Assembly: GCF_001634365.1 (NCBI RefSeq)
Contig: NZ_CP014578.1
Span: forward strand, 3,906,001-3,970,000
DNA from: Paraburkholderia phytofirmans OLGA172
GTDB taxonomy: Bacteria > Pseudomonadota > Gammaproteobacteria > Burkholderiales > Burkholderiaceae
DNA: 64,000 nt
Direction of reading: 5' to 3'
This document shows, in pieces, positions 27,486 to 35,827 of this stretch. The notes beneath the pieces are model-generated. The model made no database searches. It was not told the origin of the DNA and worked only from the letters and a program-made list of their open reading frames with translations. Numbering within the stretch: the stretch's first letter is position 1; every line of letters starts with the position of its first letter. The position numbers and the translations under genes were made by a program.

Positions 27486-27620
27486 CTAACCCGCTATGCC
27501 CATTGCCGGATCGCTGACGCTGTCCTTACCCGTTTCGACACGGCCTGCAAAACGCCGCGAGAAACCACCTGCCTCGGCAAGCGTGAAGTCGTACCAGCGC
27601 ACTCTGCTGCGCATGCTGAG
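27486..27620 (-). pseudogene. phospholipase C C-terminal remnant
   Basis: In one minus frame ending at TAG 27486-27488 the codons read WYDFTLAEAGGF then SRRFAGRVETGKDSVSDPAMG. This is the typical end of bacterial phosphocholine-specific phospholipase C. The rest of that long protein is absent, so this is a leftover. It marks the right-hand junction of the biosynthetic cluster. Confidence 0.65.
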
Positions 27621-27649
27621 CGTCCGCCTGGGCTTTGCTCGAGTATCTG

Positions 27650-27881
27650 GTGAACGCCTTTCGCCGCCACAAATACAGACACCCCCTCGTCGATGTAGCC
27701 CGGCATCGTCAATACCCTCGACTCGCCGAGTGCGAATGAGGTCGCTGCCTGTAATGCCGGTGGCAACGCGTCAAACAATTGCCGTGTCGCCGCCGGGTCA
27801 CTGCCCAGATTCCCCGCCACCGCAGCCGGCCAAGGCAGCGGCGAAGGTGAGCGAGATCGTTTTTGCCGAGATGATTTTCAT
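27650..27881 (-). pseudogene. frameshifted lipoprotein remnant
   Basis: ATG 27881 opens a lipoprotein signal (MKIISAKTISLTFAAALAGC, lipobox LAGC), but the frame hits TGA seven codons after the lipobox. In the neighbouring frame the sequence continues sensibly (NLGSDPAATRQLFDALPPAL, then PGYIDEGVSVFVAAKG). A single-base indel in the Gly/GGCGG tract explains this. The two halves together do not make a full known protein. Confidence 0.5.
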
Positions 27882-28118
27882 CCCCAACTCCCCCCGACCA
27901 GGTCGGTCGGCTTGCAGGCCGTCTGCACCGCGCGCAACTGCCTGTGGTGACTGAGCGTCCCGGCTGAGCGGAAGTAGCACCTGCCCGGCAGGAACTGCAG
28001 GGAGTGAAAGATCGACTGACACCCTGCCTACTCATGTTGGCAGGTCAAGGACGGTCTTCAGCGTGGTCCAATGCCGCAACCACGGGTAAATACGAACATC
28101 AGCGCGATGTCAGCGGGT
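27882..28118. other. non-coding debris
   Basis: No gene or site is supported between the lipoprotein remnant and the MarR gene. Short frames on both strands lack any domain and probably derive from degraded DNA. Confidence 0.35.
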
Positions 28119-28562
28119 TCAGCGATCCACCAGCCGGCTGAGATTACCGCGCACCCGTTGCAGCAGTGCGATGAGCTGCTTCGCTTCTTCGTCGGTAAAG
28201 CCGTTCAGCGCTTCGAGCGCGATTTCATCGCCCACTTTGCGGGCCTTGCCAAGCGTGCGCTCGGCCTTCGGCGTCATACGCACCTGGCGCTCGCGGCGAT
28301 CCTGCGGATTGGCCGTGCGCTCGATCCAGCCGCCCTCTTCCATGCGGTCCAGCAGACGTCCCGCCGAAATCGGCGCGACTTCGAGCAGGTCCGCGAGCCG
28401 CGCCTGGTTGATGTCGCCGTAATGGGCAAGGTTGGCCAGCACGCGGCACTGCGCGCGCGTCAGATCGACCGATGACTTCGCTAGATCGTCGAAACGCTTG
28501 CCTGTCAGGCGGCCGACGTCGGAAATCAGAAAGCCGAAACGCTCTTCGAGTTGGATGCTCAT
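28119..28562 (-). CDS. MarR-family transcriptional regulator
   Basis: 147 residues from ATG 28562 (MSIQLEERFGFLISDVGRL). The winged helix is at LTRAQCRVLANLAHYGDINQ, then LADLLEVAPISAGRLLDRME and the wing DRRERQVRMTPKAE. It is divergent from the pump gene at 28710, with a near-perfect 26-bp palindrome between them. The usual arrangement is that MarR represses both itself and the pump until a ligand binds. Confidence 0.9.
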   Translation of the reverse strand: MSIQLEERFGFLISDVGRLTGKRFDDLAKSSVDLTRAQCRVLANLAHYGDINQARLADLLEVAPISAGRLLDRMEEGGWIERTANPQDRRERQVRMTPKAERTLGKARKVGDEIALEALNGFTDEEAKQLIALLQRVRGNLSRLVDR

Positions 28563-28666
28563 GCGCGGATTATACGAAAGGCCTTCGTTTGTCGTCGTCG
28601 GAATGGGTGTAAGCAAGCGCAATTCAGGCTCCGCATAATTCCTGGTGGGCGCATGCGCATGCAGCC

Positions 28667-28692
28667 GATATACTAAGCATGCTTACTATATC
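28667..28692. promoter_or_regulatory. 26-bp palindrome, likely MarR operator
   Basis: The sequence reads the same on both strands except for one symmetrical pair. Its core is TAAGCATGCTTA. It ends 17 bases before the pump start in the divergent promoter region, the expected place for the MarR-family repressor. Confidence 0.7.
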
Positions 28693-28709
28693 GAAGATCC
28701 CGCTCGCCC

Positions 28710-30248
28710 ATGTCCTCCGACTCCCCGCCGACGAGCGCCGCCGTCCCGCTCAACCGGCCGATGATCACCGTCTCGATCATGCTCGCGACGCTGATCCAGA
28801 CGCTCGACAGCACCATCGCCAATGTCGCGCTGCCGCACATGCAGGGCACGCTGTCCGCGTCGCAGGATGAGATCACGTGGGTGCTGACCTCGTATATCGT
28901 CGCGGCCGCGATCGCCACGCCTTTGACCGGCTGGCTGTCCGACCGGCTGAGCGTCAAGCGGTTGCTGATCTTTGCGATCGGCGGCTTCACGGTGGCCTCG
29001 GCGCTGTGCGGGTTGTCGGAAACGCTGACGCAGATCGTCGCGTCGCGTTTGCTGCAGGGGATTTTCGGGGCCTCGCTGGTGCCCCTGTCGCAGTCGATCC
29101 TGCTCGACATCAATCCGCGCGAAAAGCAGGGCCAGGCGATGGCGGTGTGGGGCATGGGCGTGATGGTCGGGCCGATTCTCGGGCCGACGCTCGGCGGCTG
29201 GCTCACCGATAGCTATAACTGGCGCTGGGTGTTTTTCATCAACGTGCCGATCGGCGCGTTTGCGCTGTTCGGCGTGGCCACCTTCCTGCCGGCGCGTGAA
29301 CCGAAACACGACGCCAAGTTTGACGCATTCGGCTTTGCCACCCTGGGTCTTGCCATCGGCGCGCTGCAGGCGATGCTCGACCGCGGCGAGCAGCTCGACT
29401 GGTTCGGCTCGCATGAGATCGTCATCGAAGCGATGGTCGCGGCGCTCAGCTTCGCGTTCTTCCTCGTGCATACCGCGACGGTCGGCAAGCAATCGTTCTT
29501 CAAATATGAGTTGCTGAAGGACCCGAACTTCGCCACCGGCACGTTCTTTATTTTCGTGATCGGCGCGGTGATGTATGCGACGCGCGCCTTGCTGCCACCG
29601 ATGCTGCAGAACCTGATGAACTATCCGGTCGCGACGACGGGTCTCGTCACGGCGCCGAGCGGCGCGGGGACCATGGTCGCGATGCTGTTTGCGGGGCGGC
29701 TGTCGAAGCGGGTCGACGCGCGGCTGTTGCTGCTCGCCGGCTTCCTGATCTCCGCGTTCGCGCTGTGGCAGATGATGCATTACACGATCGTGCTGTCGGC
29801 GTCGGATATCGTCTGGCCTGGCGTAATCCAGGGCTTTGGCCTAGGCCTTGTGTTTGTGCCATTGAGCGCGCTGACCTTCTCCACGTTGACGCCTGAACTG
29901 CGTGCAGACGGCACTGCGACGTACAGCCTGATGCGCAATATCGGCAGCAGTATCGGCATTTCGATCGTGCAGACGCTGATAACGCGCAACACGCAGGTTT
30001 CGCATGCTGACCTTGCCGCGAATATCACGCCCTTCAATCCGGCGATCCAGCCCATGCTCAACAGCGGTTCGAATTACGACCTGGCGGCGCTGAACGCGTC
30101 GATTACGCAGCAGGCTTCGATGATCGCCTATCTGAACGACTTCAAGCTGATGTTCCTGGCCACGCTGCTGGTCATTCCGCTGGTGCTGTTGATCCGCCCG
30201 GCGCGCCAGGCGCCGGATGCGTCAATGGCGCATGCGGCGATGGATTGA
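28710..30248 (+). CDS. DHA2 (EmrB/QacA) multidrug MFS exporter
   Basis: 512 residues with about 14 membrane segments. Motifs are LDSTIANVALPHMQG in helix 1, the loop 2-3 motif GWLSDRLSVKRLL, and motif C GMGVMVGPILGPTLGGWLTD, as in EmrB-type drug/H+ antiporters. No EmrA membrane-fusion or outer-membrane gene is adjacent, so it may act alone or with a partner elsewhere. Expected to be controlled by the divergent MarR gene. Confidence 0.9.
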   Translation: MSSDSPPTSAAVPLNRPMITVSIMLATLIQTLDSTIANVALPHMQGTLSASQDEITWVLTSYIVAAAIATPLTGWLSDRLSVKRLLIFAIGGFTVASALCGLSETLTQIVASRLLQGIFGASLVPLSQSILLDINPREKQGQAMAVWGMGVMVGPILGPTLGGWLTDSYNWRWVFFINVPIGAFALFGVATFLPAREPKHDAKFDAFGFATLGLAIGALQAMLDRGEQLDWFGSHEIVIEAMVAALSFAFFLVHTATVGKQSFFKYELLKDPNFATGTFFIFVIGAVMYATRALLPPMLQNLMNYPVATTGLVTAPSGAGTMVAMLFAGRLSKRVDARLLLLAGFLISAFALWQMMHYTIVLSASDIVWPGVIQGFGLGLVFVPLSALTFSTLTPELRADGTATYSLMRNIGSSIGISIVQTLITRNTQVSHADLAANITPFNPAIQPMLNSGSNYDLAALNASITQQASMIAYLNDFKLMFLATLLVIPLVLLIRPARQAPDASMAHAAMD

Positions 30249-30298
30249 GCACGATGATGGATGGGTCAAGCAGGAGCGGCGGCGCACTCGCGTCACAC

Positions 30299-31037
30299 TC
30301 ACCCTTCGATTCTTCCGCGCGTCACGCTCAGCAAGCCTGCCATCGCTTCTCGCGCCGCCACCGCGTCACGGTCGCGGATCGCTTCGAACACCGCCGTGTG
30401 CTCGGCCAGCGATGCGTTGAACACGTCCGCGCGTTTCGCATTCAGGCGTAGCTGTGCTTCCAGCGTGCGCTCGATCAGCGTACCGAGCGGAATCAGCAAT
30501 TCGTTGCTGCAGGCCGTCAGCACGCTCAGATGGAACTGCAGATCGGCGCGGACCCATTCATCGACATTGCGCGCCGCGACCATCGACGCATGGGCTGCCG
30601 CCAGCGCATTGAAGGTGTCGTCCGTGTGCGAGGCCGCTGCCAGACCTGCGGCGTACGGCTCGATCATCTCGCGCATTTCCTGCAGCTTGAGCGCGAACGC
30701 CATCGGCTCCGCGACGCGCGAGTACCAGTCGAGCACGTCGGCATCGAGCAGATTCCACGCGTGCTTCGGCCGTACGCGGGTGCCGACCCGCGGACGCGAT
30801 TCGATCAGCCCTTTCGACGTCAGCGTACGCAGCGCCTCGCGCAACACCGTCCGGCTCACGCCGAAGGTATCCATCAACTCCGCCTCGCGCGGCAGGATCG
30901 AGTCGGGCGCGTAGTCGCCGCGCAGAATCGCGGTCGCCAGCAGATGGGCGACGCGCCCATGCAGATCGTGCTGAATAGCTTTCTCCCAGCAGCCTCTCGG
31001 CGCTATTGATATCGGAACGACCGCGATTATCCGGCAT
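30299..31037 (-). pseudogene. GntR/FadR-type regulator, apparent N-terminal frameshift
   Basis: The frame encoding the FCD effector domain and most of the winged helix (LPREAELMDTFGVSRTVLRE and onwards) runs to the stop at 30299. Upstream it has no ATG, GTG or TTG before a stop. The matching N-terminus (MPDNRGRSDI...AERLLG, ATG 31035-31037) is in another frame. The two frames join at GGG (30985-30987), where one extra G would give LLGEKAIQHDLHGRVAHLL. This is either a real one-base deletion or a sequence error. If not repaired, a shortened product from the internal ATG (30874) would lack part of the DNA-binding domain. The target is probably dgoD next door. Confidence 0.7.
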
Positions 31038-31099
31038 CCCGACCTGCCGACCTATGGCTTCGGCACCGTTCCGGCGTTGGTCATGCTCGGCCGCGACCT

Positions 31100-31202
31100 C
31101 GCCGTTGCCGTCGCCGTCGCCGTCGCCCGTCGCCCGTCGCCCGTCGCCCGTCGCCCGTTGCCCGTTGCCCGTTGCCCGTTGCCCGGCGCCCGGCGCCCGG
31201 CG
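31100..31202. repeat. hexa/heptanucleotide tandem repeats before dgoD
   Basis: The tract starts with GCCGTT/GCCGTC hexamers and changes into heptamers: about four GCCCGTC, then four GCCCGTT, then about three GCCCGGC units. It lies between the start of the GntR-type regulator and the dgoD promoter palindrome. Slippage would change spacing in the regulator's upstream region. Confidence 0.85.
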
Positions 31203-31250
31203 AGTATCCAGCAGCCCCGGCCAACATCTGGACCAACACCCGGCCACTAT

Positions 31251-31280
31251 TTGACGAATAGTACTATTAATAGTACTTAA
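31251..31280 (+). promoter_or_regulatory. dgoD promoter with perfect 18-bp palindromic operator
   Basis: A perfect palindrome (AGTACTATTAATAGTACT) occupies 31260-31277. It starts four bases after a TTGACG -35-like box (31251-31256) and covers the spacer and probable -10 (TACTTA or TTAATC). This is the arrangement expected for repression by the neighbouring FadR-subfamily regulator. Confidence 0.65.
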
Positions 31281-31358
31281 TCGCGCTTTTGTTGTAGCAT
31301 GTGAATCCTCGAAATCGCCCGCACACGCAGGCACTCAAGCCGCAAGGAGACGCACGCC

Positions 31359-32507
31359 ATGAAAATCACGAAGCTCGAAACCTTCATCGTTCCACCGCGC
31401 TGGTGCTTCCTGAAGATCGAGACCGACGCAGGCATCGTCGGGTGGGGCGAACCCGTGGTGGAAGGCCGCGCGCATACCGTGGCGGCTGCCGTCGAGGAAC
31501 TATCCGACTATCTGATCGGCAAAAACCCGCTACTGATCGAAGATCACTGGCAGGTGATGTATCGCGCGGGCTTCTACCGCGGCGGCCCGATCACGATGAG
31601 CGCGATCGCAGGCGTCGACCAGGCGCTGTGGGACATCTTGGGCAAGCATCACGGCGTGCCGGTTCATGCGCTGCTGGGCGGCCAGGTGCGCGACAAGATC
31701 AAGGTGTATTCGTGGATCGGCGGCGACCGTCCGAGCGATGTTGCGAACAATGCGCGCGCCGTGGTCGAACGCGGCTTCAAGGCGGTGAAGATGAACGGCT
31801 CGGAAGAGTTGCAGATCATCGACACCTTCGACAAGGTGCAAGGCGTCATCGACAACGTCGCCGCCGTGCGCGAAGCGGTTGGGCCGAACATCGGCATCGG
31901 CGTGGACTTCCACGGCCGCGTGCATAAGCCGATGGCAAAGGTGCTGGCCAAGGAGCTCGACCCGTACAAGCTGCTCTTCATCGAAGAGCCAGTGCTGTCG
32001 GAAAACGCGGAAGCCTTGCGCGACATCGTCAACCAGACCAACACGCCGATCGCCTTGGGCGAACGCCTGTATTCGCGCTGGGACTTCAAGCACATCCTGT
32101 CGGGCGGCTACGTCGACATCATCCAGCCGGACGCATCGCACGCGGGCGGGATTACCGAGTGCCGCAAGATCGCGGCGATGGCCGAGGCGTACGACGTCGC
32201 GCTCGCCCTGCACTGCCCGCTTGGCCCGATCGCTTTGGCCACCTGCCTGCAGATCGACGCGGTGAGCTACAACGCGTTCATCCAGGAACAGAGCCTTGGC
32301 ATTCACTACAACCAGGGCAACGACCTGCTCGACTACATCAAGAACCCCGAAGTCTTCAAATACGAAGACGGCTTCGTGTCGATTCCACAAGGCCCGGGGC
32401 TCGGTATCGAAGTGAACGAAGATAAGGTGCGCGAGATGGCGAAGATCGGCCACCGCTGGCGCAACCCGGTGTGGCGCCATGAGGATGGCAGCGTCGCGGA
32501 GTGGTAA
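31359..32507 (+). CDS. dgoD: D-galactonate dehydratase
   Basis: 382 residues, the same length as the E. coli enzyme. It starts [20 protein letters not shown]. The enolase-superfamily barrel carries metal ligands in GVDFHGR, IEEP and GERLYSR, the active-site DASHAGG His, and the ending [15 protein letters not shown]. It dehydrates D-galactonate to 2-dehydro-3-deoxygalactonate in the De Ley-Doudoroff route. AAGGAG lies before the ATG. The later pathway genes (dgoK, dgoA) are not adjacent. Confidence 0.92.
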   Translation: MKITKLETFIVPPRWCFLKIETDAGIVGWGEPVVEGRAHTVAAAVEELSDYLIGKNPLLIEDHWQVMYRAGFYRGGPITMSAIAGVDQALWDILGKHHGVPVHALLGGQVRDKIKVYSWIGGDRPSDVANNARAVVERGFKAVKMNGSEELQIIDTFDKVQGVIDNVAAVREAVGPNIGIGVDFHGRVHKPMAKVLAKELDPYKLLFIEEPVLSENAEALRDIVNQTNTPIALGERLYSRWDFKHILSGGYVDIIQPDASHAGGITECRKIAAMAEAYDVALALHCPLGPIALATCLQIDAVSYNAFIQEQSLGIHYNQGNDLLDYIKNPEVFKYEDGFVSIPQGPGLGIEVNEDKVREMAKIGHRWRNPVWRHEDGSVAEW

Positions 32508-32761
32508 TTGCGTGACAGCTTGATGTGTCACGGCTGACCGGCGCGCACGTTACGCCAGACGTAGCACGCGCCGTCTCAGTTACGTTACACCGCGGACCGA
32601 AACTGCCGGAACACGCGCTTCGCGGCGCTTTCCCAGCCCTGCGACATCGCCCGCAAAACTTTATCCAGAAAGGCTTTCACGCCGTTGGTTCGGCACCGGA
32701 CATACGCATGGCCCGCTCCTTGCTCAAATGCATGCAAACGACACATGCATCGGGGAACATC

Positions 32762-33064
32762 ATGGGCGAATTCCTGCCAGACTATCTGCTCCGCGAACAG
32801 GCCGCCGTCGGCGCGCTGGTGGTGTTCGGCGTGCTTCGCATCATCGGCGCGATGCTCGCCTATGAACGCGGCTGGCGCATCTCCGTGGTCGAAAAGTGCT
32901 TTGTCGCGGCCGCGGTACTGTACTGCCTGCCGCAGCTCTCCGATCTGCTGACGCATATGGTCGGCTCGCATGCCGCAGGCGCGGAACTGGAAGGCAAAGC
33001 AGCGGGCTGCGCGATCGCGCTCTTCTGCGCGCCGATTCTCGGACATCGGCTCGGCCTCGAATGA
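32762..33064 (+). CDS. small integral membrane protein, unknown function
   Basis: 100 residues from ATG 32762. Three hydrophobic segments (AAVGALVVFGVLRIIGAML, CFVAAAVLYCLPQL and AAGCAIALFCAPILG) are separated by short charged loops. I do not recognise a family. The stop overlaps the next gene's ATG by four bases, so the two form a small unit. An in-frame opening further upstream has no protein character. Confidence 0.5.
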   Translation: MGEFLPDYLLREQAAVGALVVFGVLRIIGAMLAYERGWRISVVEKCFVAAAVLYCLPQLSDLLTHMVGSHAAGAELEGKAAGCAIALFCAPILGHRLGLE

Positions 33065-33321
33065 TCGGGCTCATCGAACGGATGCTCACCATGCGACTGG
33101 GAAAGAAACCTGCGAGGCCCACGAAACCCGCCTACTGCGCCGGCGACGTCCTGACGCTCAAGTCCGGCGGACGTCCAATGACGGCCACCTGGACCGGGCC
33201 GGTGCTGTTTGCGCCGGGCAACTGGCTGATCTGCCAGTGGTTCGGCAACGACGGCGAACTGCAGCAGGAGATGTTTCCGGAAGAGACACTGGAACGGGCG
33301 CGCAACGCGCTCGCGGCCTAG
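33061..33321 (+). CDS. YodC-like DUF2158 protein
   Basis: 86 residues. The motif GDVLTLKSGGRPMTAT...CQWF fits the DUF2158/YodC family of small proteins of unknown function, usually 60-90 residues. Its ATG overlaps the stop of the membrane protein gene. A later ATG (about 33091, MRLGKK) could also start it. A strong terminator follows. Confidence 0.7.
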   Translation: MIGLIERMLTMRLGKKPARPTKPAYCAGDVLTLKSGGRPMTATWTGPVLFAPGNWLICQWFGNDGELQQEMFPEETLERARNALAA

Positions 33322-33368
33322 AGGGCAGTAACGGATCAGCCGGCGACCGCCGGGCGACCGTGTGTGTT

Positions 33369-33401
33369 GCGCCGCACGTTTTTACTGTGCGGCGCTTTTT
33401 T
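33369..33401 (+). terminator. strong intrinsic terminator
   Basis: GCGCCGCAC and GTGCGGCGC pair perfectly around GTTTTTACT and are followed by six T. It ends the DUF2158 unit; copD converges from the other side. Confidence 0.9.
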
Positions 33402-33402
33402 C

Positions 33403-34332
33403 TCAGCCCAACGCGGCAAATGCCGGCACGCTGTGCGACAACACGGCCGCTGCGACGAACACGCCAATCATCGCCAGAGCTTCCAGATACAGCACGTTGA
33501 CGAAGGTATGCGCGTCCATCGTCGAGGCCGTGCGGCGCAAGCGCGGCAGCGCCGAGAAACGGTTGAGTCCGCCGAGCACCAGTGCGAGTGCGATCAGCGT
33601 AAGCTTCAGCGTCAGCACGTGGCCCCACGTGCTCGTCTCGATCGCTTCGAACGAGCCGCCCGAACCACGCACGGCATTGAAGACGCCCGTCAGCAATACC
33701 AGCCCGACCGCCACCAGCGATACGTTCGACACCTGCGTCGCCGTGCGGATCAGCATCCCACGAGCGGTCGACGTGCCCAGCGCGGGCAATACCGCGAGCC
33801 CCGCCGCCATCGCCAGGCCGCCCCAGACGCCCGTGACCAGCACGTGCAGCGTCTGCATGCCGAGCGCCGCCGAGACCGGGCCGGCATCTGCCGCGTGGCC
33901 GAGCGACGCCTTGCCCGCCGCAATCGCGATCACCGCGAGCCACAGCAGCGCATTGCGCAGCATGCCCGTATGACCGGCCATGGCCGTGCCCAGCAACACC
34001 AGCGCGCCGGCGAACGCCACGCTCCAGCCATAACCGACATGGGTTTGCGTCAATACGGACGGCACCACGCCGATAGCCGCCGGCAACGCCACGCCGCTCA
34101 TCGACGCCGCCTGATACAGCAGCCAGCCGAGATCCGCGAGCACCAGCACGACGCTAGCCGTCAGCATCGACCGTTGCGCGCGCAGCCAGGCGGGCCGCGC
34201 AGGGTTGATCTTGGCCTGCGCATCCTTAGCGAGCCACGCGCCGAGCAAGGCCGAACCGACGGCAAACGCGAACGCGACATTCATGAGCGCGGCCATGGCG
34301 ACCTGCCCGATCCACAGTCCGTCCATGGTCAT
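33403..34332 (-). CDS. copD: copper resistance protein D (CopD family)
   Basis: 309 residues with about eight membrane segments. Family features include WLLYQAASMSGVALP, the HTGMLRN and HVLVTGVWGGLAMAAG histidine regions and the CopD domain end. It is thought to move copper across the inner membrane together with CopC. Its start overlaps the copC stop by four bases, so the pair is coupled. Confidence 0.88.
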   Translation of the reverse strand: MTMDGLWIGQVAMAALMNVAFAFAVGSALLGAWLAKDAQAKINPARPAWLRAQRSMLTASVVLVLADLGWLLYQAASMSGVALPAAIGVVPSVLTQTHVGYGWSVAFAGALVLLGTAMAGHTGMLRNALLWLAVIAIAAGKASLGHAADAGPVSAALGMQTLHVLVTGVWGGLAMAAGLAVLPALGTSTARGMLIRTATQVSNVSLVAVGLVLLTGVFNAVRGSGGSFEAIETSTWGHVLTLKLTLIALALVLGGLNRFSALPRLRRTASTMDAHTFVNVLYLEALAMIGVFVAAAVLSHSVPAFAALG

Positions 34333-34706
34333 TTGACGATGAACGCGAAGTCGCCTTGCGTACGGTGGCCGTCCGTGGCAACCGCCGTCCAGTGCACCCC
34401 GTAGCGGCCGGCCGCCAACTGCGGCAACGCCAGATGCATCACTTTTGCATCACTTTTGTCGACTTGCGACGCGGCCAGCGCGGCGGGCTTGCCGCTCGCG
34501 TCGCTCAGTTCAAGCTTGCTGAAAGCCGGCTCGAGCGGCTCAGTGAAATGGATCGTCACTTCGGTGACGGCGGCCACTTCGGCGTTCGCCGCCGGCTCGC
34601 TCGACACCAGATGCGCATGCGCAAACGCCGTGGACGTCATGACCAGCGCGGCGGCGCCGAACGTCAACGCACGCAGCGCCGGACGGGAAAAATTGAATAG
34701 CTTCAT
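34329..34706 (-). CDS. copC: periplasmic copper-binding protein CopC
   Basis: 125 residues from ATG 34706, which begins a signal peptide (MKLFNFSRPALRALTFGAAA...AFAHAHLVSSEP). The mature N-terminus starts with the conserved His (AHAHLVSSEP). The CopC beta-barrel ends with the second His site (WTAVATDGHRTQGDFAF). Both type II copper ligands are thus present. The gene leads a copC-copD unit. Confidence 0.92.
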   Translation of the reverse strand: MKLFNFSRPALRALTFGAAALVMTSTAFAHAHLVSSEPAANAEVAAVTEVTIHFTEPLEPAFSKLELSDASGKPAALAASQVDKSDAKVMHLALPQLAAGRYGVHWTAVATDGHRTQGDFAFIVK

Positions 34707-35086
34707 GTAAGGCCGATAGCTTATGGAAAATAGAACGGTGGACATTGAGCCAGGGGCGTGGGCATCGGACAGACGCCAGCGCGCCCGGAAGTGTACGCTT
34801 CGATGGTCGGCGTGCGCGTCGGTTCAACCCGCTTTGTCATGCAAGCCTGCAAGAGCAGCACTTGCGCCCGCGATTCCTCGGACAAAATCGGGATGGCCGG
34901 CCCACTTGCCAGGCGGCGGCGCGCGACAAACTGTCGCATAGCTGTGACACACGGAACCTTCTCTAATGTGGCAAATAGTCACCATCACCCTTCGATGATA
35001 GAATTCCGCGTCGTCGCAGCGCCGGCTGCCCTTCACACCGAGCCGCCCGAAGTTCGGTCAGGTCCCCGATTTTGATGGAGTTACGC
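34707..35086. other. divergent promoter region copC / cytochrome c4
   Basis: About 380 bases between divergent genes. No gene is supported. An A/T-rich patch (TTCTCTAATGTGGCAAATAG near 34961-34980) and GATGATAGAATT (34995-35006) are candidate promoter elements for the cytochrome genes. I see no clear operator. Confidence 0.35.
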
Positions 35087-35806
35087 GTGTCTTCAAGACG
35101 CATTTTCCGCCCGTTGCTCGCCCTTCTGCTGATCGGCTCCGCGGGTGTCTATAGCGCTGCGAAAGCGCAGACTCAACCGAAGGCCCCCGATACGATGGAA
35201 GCGCGCGTGCAAGGCTGTACGGCCTGTCACGGCTCGCATGGCCAAGGTACCGACAACGACTACTTCCCGCGTCTGGCGGGCAAGCCGGCCGACTATCTGT
35301 ACAACCAGCTACAGAACTTCCGCGAGGGGCGCCGCAAGTACCCGCCGATGAACTACCTCGTCACGTATCTTTCTGACGACTACCTTCATCAAATCGCCAC
35401 GTACTTCTCGCAGCAACGCCCGCCGTACCCCACGCCGGCCAAGCCGACCGTGTCGGCGGCCATCGTTGCGCGCGGCGAGCAGATCGTGCTGCACGGCGAC
35501 GCATCGAAACAGATTCCGGCTTGCGCGGCCTGCCACGGCAAGGCGCTGACCGGCATGGAACCCGCTATCCCGGGTCTGGTCGGTTTGCATGCTGATTACA
35601 TCAGCGCGCAGTTGGGCGCATGGCGTTCGGGCTCGCGTCATGCCATCGCACCGGATTGCATGCACACCATCGCCACGCGTCTGACTGATGACGATGTGAA
35701 CGCCGTCGCTGCATGGCTTTCCACGCAAACGGCCCCACAAAACCCCGTGCCGGCTCCGGCCCGCTCGATGAAGACTCCGCTTGCCTGCGGCAGCGAACCG
35801 CAATAA
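35087..35806 (+). CDS. c4-type di-heme cytochrome c
   Basis: 239 residues from GTG 35087, chosen because GGAG lies six bases before it; an ATG four codons earlier lacks a site. A signal peptide (hydrophobic RPLLALLLIGSAGVYSAAKA) is followed by two CxxCH heme sites (CTACHGSHGQG and CAACHGKALTG) in duplicated cytochrome domains. Distal Met ligands are available (PPMNYL and DCMHTI regions). It acts as a periplasmic electron carrier. It is followed after 21 bases by a tri-heme cytochrome gene, and the pair probably forms one electron chain. Confidence 0.88.
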   Translation: MSSRRIFRPLLALLLIGSAGVYSAAKAQTQPKAPDTMEARVQGCTACHGSHGQGTDNDYFPRLAGKPADYLYNQLQNFREGRRKYPPMNYLVTYLSDDYLHQIATYFSQQRPPYPTPAKPTVSAAIVARGEQIVLHGDASKQIPACAACHGKALTGMEPAIPGLVGLHADYISAQLGAWRSGSRHAIAPDCMHTIATRLTDDDVNAVAAWLSTQTAPQNPVPAPARSMKTPLACGSEPQ

Positions 35807-35827
35807 GGCACCGGGAGAGACACTCAA

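Noticed and set aside
31100..31202. CRISPR or REP element
   Set aside because: It is a simple short tandem repeat without spacers, and single-copy in this window.
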